The notes below the pieces were generated by a model that worked only from the letters and a program-made list of their open reading frames with translations, was not told the DNA's origin and ran no database searches. Shown piece after piece: positions 1 to 6,350 of a stretch of 12,508 bases of DNA (position 1 is the stretch's first letter; every line of letters starts with the position of its first letter). A program made the translations under genes and the position numbers. The DNA comes from Actinomycetes bacterium (GTDB lineage Bacteria > Actinomycetota > Acidimicrobiia > Acidimicrobiales > Microtrichaceae): the NCBI GenBank assembly GCA_023423475.1, contig JAFAFN010000263.1:1-12508 (forward strand), written 5' to 3'.

Positions 1-189
1 GTGCAGGTGCGTCAGGAACACCTTGTGCAGGAACACCGCGGCGGGCACGCCTGCCGCGGCCAGGCGCATCGACACACCCCTGCCGCAGTCGAAGAGCAGG
101 TTCAGCCCGCCGACCTGCACCAACGTGGCCGGCCCCGCGCGGTCCGGGCTGGGCAGCGGCGATCCGGTCCCGAGCAGCGTCACGATCAT
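1..189 (-). CDS. MBL-fold metallo-hydrolase (RNase Z/arylsulfatase-like), 3' part cut by window edge
   Basis: This is the 5' end of a gene read leftwards from an ATG at 189; 63 codons are visible before the window ends. The protein opens with [18 protein letters not shown] and continues with NLLFDCGRG, the typical N-terminal strands of the RNase Z/arylsulfatase-like branch of the metallo-beta-lactamase fold. The last visible residues, THLH, are the first half of the HxHxDH zinc-binding motif, so the fragment stops inside the active-site signature. An AAGGG-type ribosome site lies about 7 nt before the ATG. Such proteins hydrolyse phosphodiesters, sulfate esters or thioesters in the cytoplasm; the substrate cannot be told from this fragment. 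It is divergent from the amidohydrolase-like gene at 307 and shares its intergenic region, which holds a KstR-type operator. Family assignment is firm; subfamily is not. Confidence 0.85.
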   Translation of the reverse strand, partial: MIVTLLGTGSPLPSPDRAGPATLVQVGGLNLLFDCGRGVSMRLAAAGVPAAVFLHKVFLTHLH

Positions 190-247
190 GTCTGCACCCT
201 TCGAACGATGTACTTGCAGTATGAGTGCAGAGATATCGAGCCTGCAA

Positions 248-263
248 CTGGAACGCGTTCTAG
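248..263. promoter_or_regulatory. KstR-type operator between the MBL-fold and amidohydrolase-like genes
   Basis: CTGGAACGCGTTCTAG is a near-perfect 16-bp palindrome with one mismatched pair. Its core at 249-262 matches every fixed position of TnnAACnnGTTnnA, the motif known for the mycobacterial cholesterol regulator KstR. The same 16 bases, differing only in the central GC versus AA, occur on the minus strand at 4140-4155 upstream of the KstR-like gene in this window. A TANNNT -10 candidate for the amidohydrolase-like gene lies 10 bp downstream, so a bound repressor would cover the -35/spacer region. Because the gap is divergent, the site could control both neighbours. Binding is inferred. 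Confidence 0.8.
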
Positions 264-273
264 TGCCCCGCCC

Positions 274-279
274 TACAGT
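274..279 (+). promoter_or_regulatory. Candidate -10 box (TACAGT) for the amidohydrolase-like gene
   Basis: TACAGT fits the actinobacterial TANNNT -10 pattern and sits 28 bp upstream of the ATG at 307, leaving room for a start site near 286 and the ribosome site AGAGGAG at 291-297. No good -35 hexamer is visible; the expected -35 position falls inside the KstR-type operator at 248-263. The call is based on pattern and position only. Confidence 0.4.
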
Positions 280-306
280 GGCGATCCGACAGAGGAGCTT
301 GCAGCC

Positions 307-1179
307 ATGCCCATGCCGACCGACATCCCGATCCTCGACACCATGATCGGGTTCCCGAGCACCGACCGCCGATCGGTCTACAAGTTCCTCGCGCCGAACC
401 TGCGCGACAAGGAGTCCGCCGAGGACTTCAAGATGCCGGCGCAGTACATGTTCAAGGACATCCCCGGCGAGATCGACGAGGGCGTCGACGCCGTCGCCGT
501 TACGCTCGACAACATGGACCGCTACGGGGTGGCGCAGGGCCTGATCAACGTCGGCAGCACCGTGCGCGAGGAGCCCCGCCGGGCGATCCGCGAGCACCCC
601 GATCGCTTCCTCGGCATGGTCGACGTCGACCCCCGTGAGGGCATGGACGCGGTGCGCAAGATCCGCCAGTACCACGACGAGTACGGGATCGTCGCGGTGT
701 CGAGCTTCCCCTCGGGCTGCATGACCTCGACCAACGCGGCGCCGTACTACCCGATCTACGCGACGTGCGCCGAGCTCGGGCTGCCGATCTTCCTGACCTC
801 GGGGGTGCCGGGGCCGCGGGTGCCCCTCGAGCCGCAGAAGGTCGAGCACCTCGACGAGGTGTGCTGGTTCTTCCCGGAGCTGACCATCGTGATGCGCCAC
901 GGCGCGGACCCGTGGACCGAGCTCGCGGTGAAGCTCATGCTGAAGTGGCCGAACCTCTACTACTCGACCTCGGCGTTCGCCCCGAAGCACTACCCGGAGC
1001 CGATCATCAAGTACGCCAACTCGCGTGGCGCCGACAAGATCATCTACGCGGGCTACTTCCCCGCCGGGCTGACCTACGAGCGCATCATGACCGAGCTGCC
1101 GAACGTGCCGTTCAAGGACGAGGTCTGGCCCAAGTTCCTGCGGGGCAACGCGGCGAAGGTCCTCGGCCTCGAGTCCTGA
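307..1179 (+). CDS. Amidohydrolase-2 family protein lacking most metal ligands
   Basis: This 290-residue cytoplasmic protein has the length and layout of the amidohydrolase-2/ACMSD-like family: an N-terminal strand (PILDTMIGF), a TIM-barrel body and a C-terminal GNAAKVLGL segment. ATG 307 is preceded by AGAGGAG at 291-297; the frame is open to the window edge, but there is no conserved sequence before 307. The usual ligands look absent: the N-terminal DxHxH is D11-T-M-I-G, the central LxIHxG is replaced by IFLTSG (162-166), and the C-terminal GSDYP is AGYFP (248-252). Only H198 in VMRHGADPW remains at a ligand position. I recall a similar actinobacterial subfamily with the YAGYFP signature, so this is probably a subfamily trait rather than decay. 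Known relatives decarboxylate or hydrolyse ring-derived acids, but a non-hydrolytic role is possible here. A KstR-type operator upstream suggests induction with lipid or steroid catabolism. Confidence 0.85.
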   Translation: MPMPTDIPILDTMIGFPSTDRRSVYKFLAPNLRDKESAEDFKMPAQYMFKDIPGEIDEGVDAVAVTLDNMDRYGVAQGLINVGSTVREEPRRAIREHPDRFLGMVDVDPREGMDAVRKIRQYHDEYGIVAVSSFPSGCMTSTNAAPYYPIYATCAELGLPIFLTSGVPGPRVPLEPQKVEHLDEVCWFFPELTIVMRHGADPWTELAVKLMLKWPNLYYSTSAFAPKHYPEPIIKYANSRGADKIIYAGYFPAGLTYERIMTELPNVPFKDEVWPKFLRGNAAKVLGLES

Positions 1180-1198
1180 TCGGGTGCGGGTCGCGCTC

Positions 1199-1219
1199 CC
1201 CGGTGACGTGATCACCGGG
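1199..1219 (+). terminator. Putative hairpin terminator after the amidohydrolase-like gene
   Basis: A perfect 8-bp stem (CCCGGTGA pairing with TCACCGGG) closes a 5-nt loop, starting 19 nt after the stop codon at 1179. No T-tract follows, which is common for hairpin terminators in high-GC actinobacteria. It ends one base before a GTG at 1221, which argues that the next gene starts at ATG 1239 rather than at that GTG. Confidence 0.5.
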
Positions 1220-1238
1220 CGTGCGTACCGTCCCGTCG

Positions 1239-2543
1239 ATGCGACTGGGAGCCGATCCGGAGCAGCTCCGTGAGCTGAGCACGGCGCTCCGTGCCGCCGC
1301 TCGCACGCTCGACGACATCGGGCCCACGACCGAACGACGGGTCCGCGTTGCCGGCTGGCGCGGTGCCGACGCCATCCGGTTCGAGTCGACGTGGCGGGCA
1401 TGCCGGCGAGACCTGACCGAGGCAGCGTCGCGCTGTCGCGAGCTGTCCACCGAGGTCACCCGACAGGCCGACCAGCAGATCGCCGCGTCACGAGCCGGTG
1501 CCCCGACACCGCCGACCTCGAGCTCGCAGCGCTCCGTGGCGGCGCTGCCGGCGTCCCCGCGCGCCGAGACCAGAGTCGTCGGCGGGCTCGATCTCCGCCT
1601 CGGCCCGGCCGTCGCCACCCTCGCGGGAGAGCTGACCTTCCAGCAGCTCGACGACGGTCGCACCCGCGTCACCCTGGCCGAGACGGTCGCGGGCGGTGTC
1701 GCGCTCAGCGCCGGGGCGAACGTGACGGCGTCGATCGCGGACGAGGTCGGCTCACCTGTGGCGGCGGACGCCGGCAGCGCCGACGCGCGGGCGAAGCTGG
1801 GCGGTGTGCGACGACGTTCGTGGGAGCTCGACGACGGTCGCATCGACGAACTGCTCGCCGCGCTGGCGATCGAGCGCGGGACCTTGACCGCCCCGTGGTA
1901 CGTCGGGGCGATCGTGGACCACCTGTCACCCCTCGACGTCCCGGCACCCGACCGCACCGAGCTGCTCGGCGAGCTCGACACCTCGGCCGCTGGTGCAGTC
2001 GGACTCGGCGCCCTGCGGATCGGAGCGTCCGGCGCGACCAACTCGGCGGTGCGCGCCGGGGTGTCGACCTCGACCGCGACCGACGGCACGGAGCGACGCT
2101 CGACCGTCCTGGAGTGGTCGACGAACACCCACGCGGCGATCACCGCGGCCCTCGCCGGCCGGCTCGGGCTGAACCTGCCGGATCCGCAGCGACTGGCGAC
2201 ACATCTGCGCATCGAGCTCGGCGATGCGCCCGATGGCTCGCCCCAGATCGACCTTCGCTGGGCCGGCATCGACGACGAGCGCATCGAGGAGGTGGCGGTG
2301 AGGATCGAGCTGCACCGCGATGCCGAGGTCGCCGAGCTGGTCGAGGCGCTGGTTCGCAACGACGTCGGCGCGGTGTCGCAGGCGCTCGACCAGCTCGAGC
2401 ACATCGAGCTGATCACCTCGACCGGCGAGGTCGACGGCACGACGGCACGGACCGGCGGCAACATCGGGCTCGGCCCGGGGGTCGGGGTGACGCTGCGGGG
2501 GCAGCGGATCGACATCGTGCGCGGGCCTACCATCGGCGGATGA
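1239..2543 (+). CDS. WXG100-like N-terminal domain protein with large uncharacterised C-terminal region
   Basis: From ATG 1239 the protein has 434 residues; a GTG at 1221 would add six but lies against a hairpin. Neither start has a clear ribosome site. Residues 1-85 form two long, charged/alanine-rich helices separated by a W-R-G turn ([11 protein letters not shown]40-G42), the hallmark of WXG100/ESX-like helical hairpins. A Pro/Ser/Thr linker follows near 88-100. The remainder alternates Gly/Thr/Ala-rich stretches that look like beta strands (for example [18 protein letters not shown]) with acidic helices such as [21 protein letters not shown] do not recognise a family there. There is no signal peptide or membrane segment. 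WXG100 modules often precede a secreted or toxin domain exported by type VII machinery, but no ESX genes are visible here. The stop overlaps the methyltransferase ATG by 4 bp (ATGA), implying translational coupling. Coding is well supported; function is unknown. Confidence 0.7.
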   Translation: MRLGADPEQLRELSTALRAAARTLDDIGPTTERRVRVAGWRGADAIRFESTWRACRRDLTEAASRCRELSTEVTRQADQQIAASRAGAPTPPTSSSQRSVAALPASPRAETRVVGGLDLRLGPAVATLAGELTFQQLDDGRTRVTLAETVAGGVALSAGANVTASIADEVGSPVAADAGSADARAKLGGVRRRSWELDDGRIDELLAALAIERGTLTAPWYVGAIVDHLSPLDVPAPDRTELLGELDTSAAGAVGLGALRIGASGATNSAVRAGVSTSTATDGTERRSTVLEWSTNTHAAITAALAGRLGLNLPDPQRLATHLRIELGDAPDGSPQIDLRWAGIDDERIEEVAVRIELHRDAEVAELVEALVRNDVGAVSQALDQLEHIELITSTGEVDGTTARTGGNIGLGPGVGVTLRGQRIDIVRGPTIGG

Positions 2544-3445
2544 CCGAACCCAGCGCACAGGACGAGGCGAAGTCCCGCACCGCCGGCATCTTCGACCGGG
2601 CAGCTGCCACCTACGACCAGGTCGGCGTCGACTTCTTCGGGTCCTTCGGCGAACGGCTCGTGCAGCTCGCCGCGCTCTCGCCCGGTGAGCGCGTGCTCGA
2701 CGTCGGCTGCGGTCGGGGTGCGGTGCTGTTCCCTGCTGCTGCGGCCGTGGCACCCGGCGGATCGGTCCTGGGCATCGACCTGTCCGCCGAGATGGTCAGC
2801 CGCTGTGCCGCCGACGCCGCGGCCCGAGGCCTCGACGACGTCGAGGTGCGCGTCGGCGACGCCGAAGCGCCAGAGGTCCCGGCGGGTTCCTTCGATGCCG
2901 TGCTGGCCGGGCTCGTGCTCTTCTTCCTGCCCGACCCGGGCGCCGCGCTCGACGCCTACCGCGTCGCGTTGAAGGAGGACGGCCGCTTCGCCATGACGTC
3001 GTTCGGCCCCGAGGACGAACGCTTCGGGCCGGTGTTCGGCGCCGTCGCCGCCCACATCCCCGCACCCGAGCCCGATCCTGCGGCAGCCGACGAGCTCGCG
3101 GCCGACGCCGGCGACGCCGAACCCGACGACTCCGCTCCGACGACCCCCGCACGCGCCCAGGACGGCCCCTTCGCGTCGTCGGCCTCGATCGGCGAACTGC
3201 TCGGTGAGCACGGCTTCGGGTCGGTCGACCACCTCGAGGTCGACTACGACATCGCCTTCGATGGCCCCCAGCAGTGGATCGACTGGTCGTGGTCACACGG
3301 CGCCCGTCAGCTCTGGGAGCTCGTCGGCTTCGACGGCCACGACGCTGCACACGCCGACGCCATCGCTGCGCTGTCGGCGCTCGCCGAGCCAGACGGCTCG
3401 CTCGTGCACCGCTGGACGGTGCGCTACACCGTCGCCCGCCGCTGA
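2540..3445 (+). CDS. Class I SAM-dependent methyltransferase (UbiE/Methyltransf_11-like)
   Basis: This 301-residue protein starts at the ATG overlapping the previous stop codon. Residues 12-30 (RTAGIFDRAAATYDQVGVD) form the N-terminal helix common to UbiE/BioC-like enzymes. SAM-binding motif I is VLDVGCGRG (52-60), the acidic end of strand 2 is GID (78-80), motif II is the region around FDAVLAGLVLFFLPDP (118-133), and post-II is LKEDGRFAMTSF (144-155). Residues 175-208 are an acidic Ala/Asp/Glu/Pro-rich stretch of about 35 residues that looks like a disordered insertion. The C-terminal part (235-262) is Trp-rich (QQWIDWSWSHGARQLWELVGF) and may form the substrate lid. The acceptor cannot be deduced; small-molecule methylation is typical for the fold. 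It is co-translated with the WXG100-like gene and convergent with the TetR gene, with only 26 bp between their stops. Confidence 0.9.
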   Translation: MTEPSAQDEAKSRTAGIFDRAAATYDQVGVDFFGSFGERLVQLAALSPGERVLDVGCGRGAVLFPAAAAVAPGGSVLGIDLSAEMVSRCAADAAARGLDDVEVRVGDAEAPEVPAGSFDAVLAGLVLFFLPDPGAALDAYRVALKEDGRFAMTSFGPEDERFGPVFGAVAAHIPAPEPDPAAADELAADAGDAEPDDSAPTTPARAQDGPFASSASIGELLGEHGFGSVDHLEVDYDIAFDGPQQWIDWSWSHGARQLWELVGFDGHDAAHADAIAALSALAEPDGSLVHRWTVRYTVARR

Positions 3446-3471
3446 CCCGACAGCTACTAGCCCAACAGGCT

Positions 3472-4065
3472 CTACCCCAGCAGAACTCGGGTCGCGTTCT
3501 CGAGCTTGGGGACGAGTGAGCCCACGGGCTCGACACCCGAGATCCAGCTGACCAGCGCGGCGAGCCAGATGTCGCTCAGCAGGTCGATGGTCAGCACGTC
3601 GCGCTCGCCGGCGGAGCCCTCGGGTGCGGCGTCGACCTCGAGTGCATCGCTGATGATGCGACGCATGAGCGTCCGGGTGTCGGCAACCGCCGGCGCGATC
3701 TCGGTGTTGCCCGACACCAGCGCGCGGATCATCGCGACGGTCACCTGGGGCTGCCGCTGCAGCGCCTTGTTGGCACGTCGCAGGACGTCGATCACGCGCT
3801 CGACGGGGTCCTCGCCCTCGGGCGGCTTCACCGCGAGGCGATCCGCCAGGCCCTCGATCTCGGCGATCATCACCGAGACGAGCAGGTACTCCTTGGACGG
3901 GAAGTAGCGGTACAACGTGCCGAGCGCGACATCGGCACGTTGGGCGACCTCTCGCATCTGCACGGCGTCCCAACCGCCCTCGAGCGCGAGCTCGGCGGTG
4001 ACCTCGAGCATGCGCGAGCGACGCTCCTGCTGCGCTTGCGTGAGACCTGCGGTACGAACTGCCAA
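3472..4065 (-). CDS. TetR-family transcriptional repressor, KstR-like
   Basis: A TTG start at 4065, preceded by AGAGGG at good spacing, gives 197 residues, the usual TetR length; the frame stays open far upstream but without relevant similarity. The DNA-binding domain (about 12-60) reads ERRSRMLEVTAELALEGG, then AVQMREVAQRADVALGTLYRYFPSK (35-58) and LLVS (61-64). This closely resembles Mycobacterium KstR, including the AVQMR and TLYRYFPSK stretches that form the recognition helix region. The C-terminal ligand domain ends SDIWLAALVSWISG...LENATRVLLG, also KstR-like in layout. In mycobacteria KstR represses cholesterol-catabolism genes and is released by a 3-oxo-cholestenoyl-CoA-type ligand. 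Here the nearest evidence of function is two matching operators, one upstream of this gene (autoregulation) and one before the amidohydrolase-like gene. Ligand identity is unknown, and many actinobacteria have several KstR paralogues, so I give no symbol. Confidence 0.92.
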   Translation of the reverse strand: MAVRTAGLTQAQQERRSRMLEVTAELALEGGWDAVQMREVAQRADVALGTLYRYFPSKEYLLVSVMIAEIEGLADRLAVKPPEGEDPVERVIDVLRRANKALQRQPQVTVAMIRALVSGNTEIAPAVADTRTLMRRIISDALEVDAAPEGSAGERDVLTIDLLSDIWLAALVSWISGVEPVGSLVPKLENATRVLLG

Positions 4066-4086
4066 CGGTTGCCCTCTTCGATGCGA

Positions 4087-4126
4087 CGAGCGCTGCGCTC
4101 GCCGGGTCCGCCGCTGCGGACACCGG
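4087..4126 (-). other. Tandem stem-loops between the ThDP-like gene and the TetR gene
   Basis: Two hairpins abut each other. One at 4087-4101 has a 6-bp stem (CGAGCG/CGCTCG) with a 3-nt loop; the other at 4102-4126 has a 10-bp stem (CCGG plus GTCCGC on one arm) with a 4-nt CGCT loop and one bulged A at 4122. They lie after the stop of the upstream minus-strand gene (4158) and before the ribosome site of the TetR gene. They could be a terminator without a T-tract for the upstream gene, or the structured 5' leader of the regulator mRNA; a start site predicted near 4126 would begin the transcript with the larger hairpin. The pairing is visible; the role is inferred. Confidence 0.45.
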
Positions 4127-4132
4127 GTCAAC

Positions 4133-4138
4133 ACCTTA
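4133..4138 (-). promoter_or_regulatory. Candidate -10 box (TAAGGT) for the KstR-like gene
   Basis: On the minus strand TAAGGT fits TANNNT and sits directly downstream of the KstR-type operator at 4140-4161, which would then cover the spacer and -35 region. A start site near 4126 would leave a leader of about 60 nt. No strong -35 hexamer is visible. Confidence 0.4.
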
Positions 4139-4139
4139 G

Positions 4140-4161
4140 CTAGAACTTGTTCCAGTTCTAG
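4140..4161. promoter_or_regulatory. KstR-type operator with three half-sites upstream of the TetR gene
   Basis: The core TAGAACTTGTTCCA at 4141-4154 matches every fixed base of the KstR motif TnnAACnnGTTnnA. A further half-site GTTCTAG at 4155-4161 makes a larger inverted repeat, CTAGAAC, 8 bp, GTTCTAG, so three half-sites are packed in 22 bp. Read on the minus strand, 4155-4140 is CTGGAACAAGTTCTAG, matching the site at 248-263 in 14 of 16 bases. The distal repeat contains the TAG stop codon (4158-4160) of the upstream ThDP-like gene. Autorepression is the natural reading. Confidence 0.85.
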
Positions 4162-5459
4162 GGTTGGCGCCAGGCGACGAGCTCGCCCGCGGCGGCCTCG
4201 ATCGCGTCGAGGTCGTCGACCACGACGGGCACCTCGTCGATGCGCACGGCGGAAGGTTCGAGCACCTCGGCGAGCAGCTCGACGTGTGCCGTCGAGCTGG
4301 CCAGGTTCCCCTCGGGCCCCCACAGCTGCAGGGCCACGGGTCGGTCCAGGCCCTCGGCCAGCTCGAGCACCGCCGCGCTGGTGTCGTCGATCCCGTCGAT
4401 GCCGCCCACCTGGTCGCTCACCGCCAGGCACGGCCGACCCTCGAGGCGGCACACGAGTGCGGCCGCCGCAGCGAACCCGGGGGTGAACGTCGCCGGCACG
4501 CAGACGCTGCCGGGGAACGACGTGGGCAGCGTCCGGGCGATCCAGAACCCCGCCGCACCCGGATCGGCGACCACGACACCACGGTCCGGCAGCGCGCCCG
4601 ACAGGTGCAGCGCGGCGCGGGGTGCGGTGAGCGGCACGGCGTCGGACTCGTACATCGGCGTCACGACCTCGGCGATCGTCGCGTAGAGCGGCGGGCGTTC
4701 CGGCAGGGTCCGGTTGGTGCTCCAGCCGTGTGCCAGCGCGCCGAGCTGTCCTGGCAGGACCTCCTGCACCACCCAGTGGCCCAGCTGCTCGAACGGTGTC
4801 TCGTCGGGGTCGAGGCCCGTCGCGATGATGACGTCCGCCTCGGGCAGTCCGGCGAGGGCGAGATCGCGGGACTGCAGTCCCGCGGTGCCGAAGTGGAACG
4901 GGCTGTCCCAGCGTTCGACCCCCTTGGCACCCCAGCTGTTGACGATGCCGTAGCCACCGGTGCGGGCGAACTGGGTGAGCCCGTCGACGGAGTTCGAGCG
5001 CACCACCCCGGGCCCGGCGAGCACCACGATGCGCAACGACGCCATGGCGGGGTCGAGGGTCAGCACCGGCTCGCGGTGCGGGGGCGCGGAGGGCGTGACG
5101 GCGCCGTCGACCCGCTGGTCGAGATCGACGTCGAGGTGCAGCGCCATCGTGGCCGGCGTGGCGATGCCGATCGGCTCGGCCAGTGCATCGACGAGCTCCT
5201 GTGCGCTGGTGACCCGCTGCAGCGGTGCCACTCCCCCGGGCGAGGACGACAGGTGCAGGATCGGTCCGTCGAGCAGCGCGGCGCCGAGTCGACCGCTGCC
5301 GTCCCAGTGCCCGATGCGACCATCCGCGTCCGCGAGCAGCACCGCCAGGTCGGGGTCGTCGACGGGCACGTGATCGAGCCCCCCGAGCGCGGCGCCGTAG
5401 GTGCGGGCGACACCCAGGGACCGCAGACGCTCCTCGAGCAGGTCCGCGACGGTGGTCAT
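4158..5459 (-). CDS. Degenerate ThDP-dependent-enzyme-fold protein (acetolactate synthase-like)
   Basis: This 433-residue protein starts at ATG 5459, which overlaps the stop of the DUF3097 gene by 4 bp. The three-domain order of acetolactate synthase-like enzymes can be followed: a shortened PYR-like domain (1-130), a Rossmann-like central domain (about 141-280, beginning LRIVVLAGPGVVRSNSVDGL) and a PP-like domain (about 290-433, beginning GVVVADPGAAGFWIARTLP and including TPGFAAAAALVCRLEGRP). Key residues appear missing. The PP-domain GDG...NN cofactor motif is replaced by SDQVGG (348-353) and LWGPEGN (379-385), and no conserved catalytic Glu is seen in the PYR-like region. The family is usually about 550-590 residues. 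It may therefore be a non-catalytic or repurposed protein, perhaps needing a partner; similar short forms are often annotated simply as acetolactate synthase in automated annotation. It lies directly upstream of the KstR-like gene, whose operator touches its stop codon. Confidence 0.75.
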   Translation of the reverse strand: MTTVADLLEERLRSLGVARTYGAALGGLDHVPVDDPDLAVLLADADGRIGHWDGSGRLGAALLDGPILHLSSSPGGVAPLQRVTSAQELVDALAEPIGIATPATMALHLDVDLDQRVDGAVTPSAPPHREPVLTLDPAMASLRIVVLAGPGVVRSNSVDGLTQFARTGGYGIVNSWGAKGVERWDSPFHFGTAGLQSRDLALAGLPEADVIIATGLDPDETPFEQLGHWVVQEVLPGQLGALAHGWSTNRTLPERPPLYATIAEVVTPMYESDAVPLTAPRAALHLSGALPDRGVVVADPGAAGFWIARTLPTSFPGSVCVPATFTPGFAAAAALVCRLEGRPCLAVSDQVGGIDGIDDTSAAVLELAEGLDRPVALQLWGPEGNLASSTAHVELLAEVLEPSAVRIDEVPVVVDDLDAIEAAAGELVAWRQP

Positions 5460-6322
5460 CGAGCGTCGTCGTCGGTCGGTGACGGCGCCAACATGTCGAG
5501 TGCGGTCTCGACGGATCCGACGAGCTCCGGTTCGAGGTCGACGAAGGAGTCGACCGCCGACAGCACCCGCTGCCACCCCTGCCGGGTGTCGCCCCATCCC
5601 AGACGACGGCAGATGCCGGCCTTCCACTCCTCTCCACGTGGCACCTCAGGCCATGCGGCGATCCCGAGCGACTTCGGCCGGACGCACTGCCAGATGTCGA
5701 CGAAGGGGTGCCCCACCACCAGCACGTCGGGCCCGCGCACCTGCTCGGCCAGTCGGGTCTCCTTCGAGCCGGGCACGAGGTGGTCGACGAGGATCGCCAG
5801 GCGACGATCCGGGCGTGGGTCGAACTCGGCGACCGCCGCGACCAGGTCGTCGATGCCGCCCATGGGCTCGACGACGATGCCGAGCTCTCGTAGCTCGTCG
5901 CCCCACACCCGTTCCATGAAGCGGGCGTCGTGGTTGCCCTCGACCCACATCCTCGACGGCTGCGCGACCCGGGCGACAGGCGCGCTCGAGACGACGCCAC
6001 CCGCCGCGGACCGCTTGGTCGCCGGTGCCGTCGGCGCGGCCGACCGGGGCTTCTGCACGAGCGTCACGGTCTCGCCCTGGTACGCGAACGCGCCGGCGTG
6101 GTTCTCGAAGGTGTGGCGTCCACCCTTGGCGTCCTGGAGCACGACGAGCTCGCCGGTGAACTTCCACACCCGGCCGCGTAGGCCCGTGGAACGGTGCAGC
6201 AGCGGCACGCCGGGGCCGACCGCGATCTTCTTGTACGTCGCTGCGAGCGCACCGGGCCCGTGCGCAGTGCGCCGGGCCCGGTCCTCGAGGATGTCGCCGT
6301 AGGGATCTCGCTGCGAGGTCAC
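5456..6322 (-). CDS. DUF3097 family protein, Toprim-like
   Basis: The 288-residue protein matches the actinobacterial DUF3097 family along its whole length: DPYGDIL near the start (6-12), a beta-rich N-terminal part (RVWKFTGELVVLQDAKGGRHTF from 51), an Ala/Pro linker (93-120), then WVEGNHDARFMERVWGDELR starting at 126, ILVDHLVPGSKETR (177-190) and VLVVGHPFVDIWQ (200-212). The VEGxxD motif with later DHL and VDIW acids looks like a Toprim nuclease/primase core with E128, D180 and D209 as candidate acidic residues; that reading is my inference. The cellular role is not known to me. The start is GTG 6322; no ribosome site is evident, but TACGCT lies 7 nt upstream on the minus strand as a TANNNT -10, which suggests a leaderless transcript. 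It is translationally coupled to the ThDP-like gene (ATGA overlap) and lies 28 bp after the SDR gene. Confidence 0.9.
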   Translation of the reverse strand: MTSQRDPYGDILEDRARRTAHGPGALAATYKKIAVGPGVPLLHRSTGLRGRVWKFTGELVVLQDAKGGRHTFENHAGAFAYQGETVTLVQKPRSAAPTAPATKRSAAGGVVSSAPVARVAQPSRMWVEGNHDARFMERVWGDELRELGIVVEPMGGIDDLVAAVAEFDPRPDRRLAILVDHLVPGSKETRLAEQVRGPDVLVVGHPFVDIWQCVRPKSLGIAAWPEVPRGEEWKAGICRRLGWGDTRQGWQRVLSAVDSFVDLEPELVGSVETALDMLAPSPTDDDAR

Positions 6323-6350
6323 GCCCCGCAGCGTAGAGGTGCCCGGGATC

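Noticed and set aside
1..306. A possible 102-residue N-terminal extension of the amidohydrolase-like protein
   Set aside because: It would run antisense through the MBL-fold gene and through the operator; family length and the ribosome site at 291-297 support ATG 307.
1112..3232. A 706-codon open frame on the minus strand opposite the WXG100-like and methyltransferase genes
   Set aside because: Its product is Arg/Ser/Ala-rich low complexity with no recognisable domain, and the opposite strand carries a clear methyltransferase. Long antisense open frames are expected at this GC content.
3459..3471. AGCC-CAACA-GGCT as a bidirectional terminator between the convergent methyltransferase and TetR genes
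   Set aside because: Only 4 bp of stem with no T-tract; too weak to call.
4063..4072. AACGGTT next to the TetR start as another KstR-type half-site pair
   Set aside because: Spacing between AAC and GTT is one base, not two, and flanking T/A positions do not fit.
4066..6000. Extension of the KstR-like frame upstream of the TTG
   Set aside because: The frame is open far upstream but overlaps the real ThDP-like and DUF3097 genes and has no similarity to them or to TetR proteins.
4164..6302. A 712-codon plus-strand open frame opposite the ThDP-like and DUF3097 genes
   Set aside because: It is antisense to two well-supported genes and has no family signature; its composition is that of a mirror frame.
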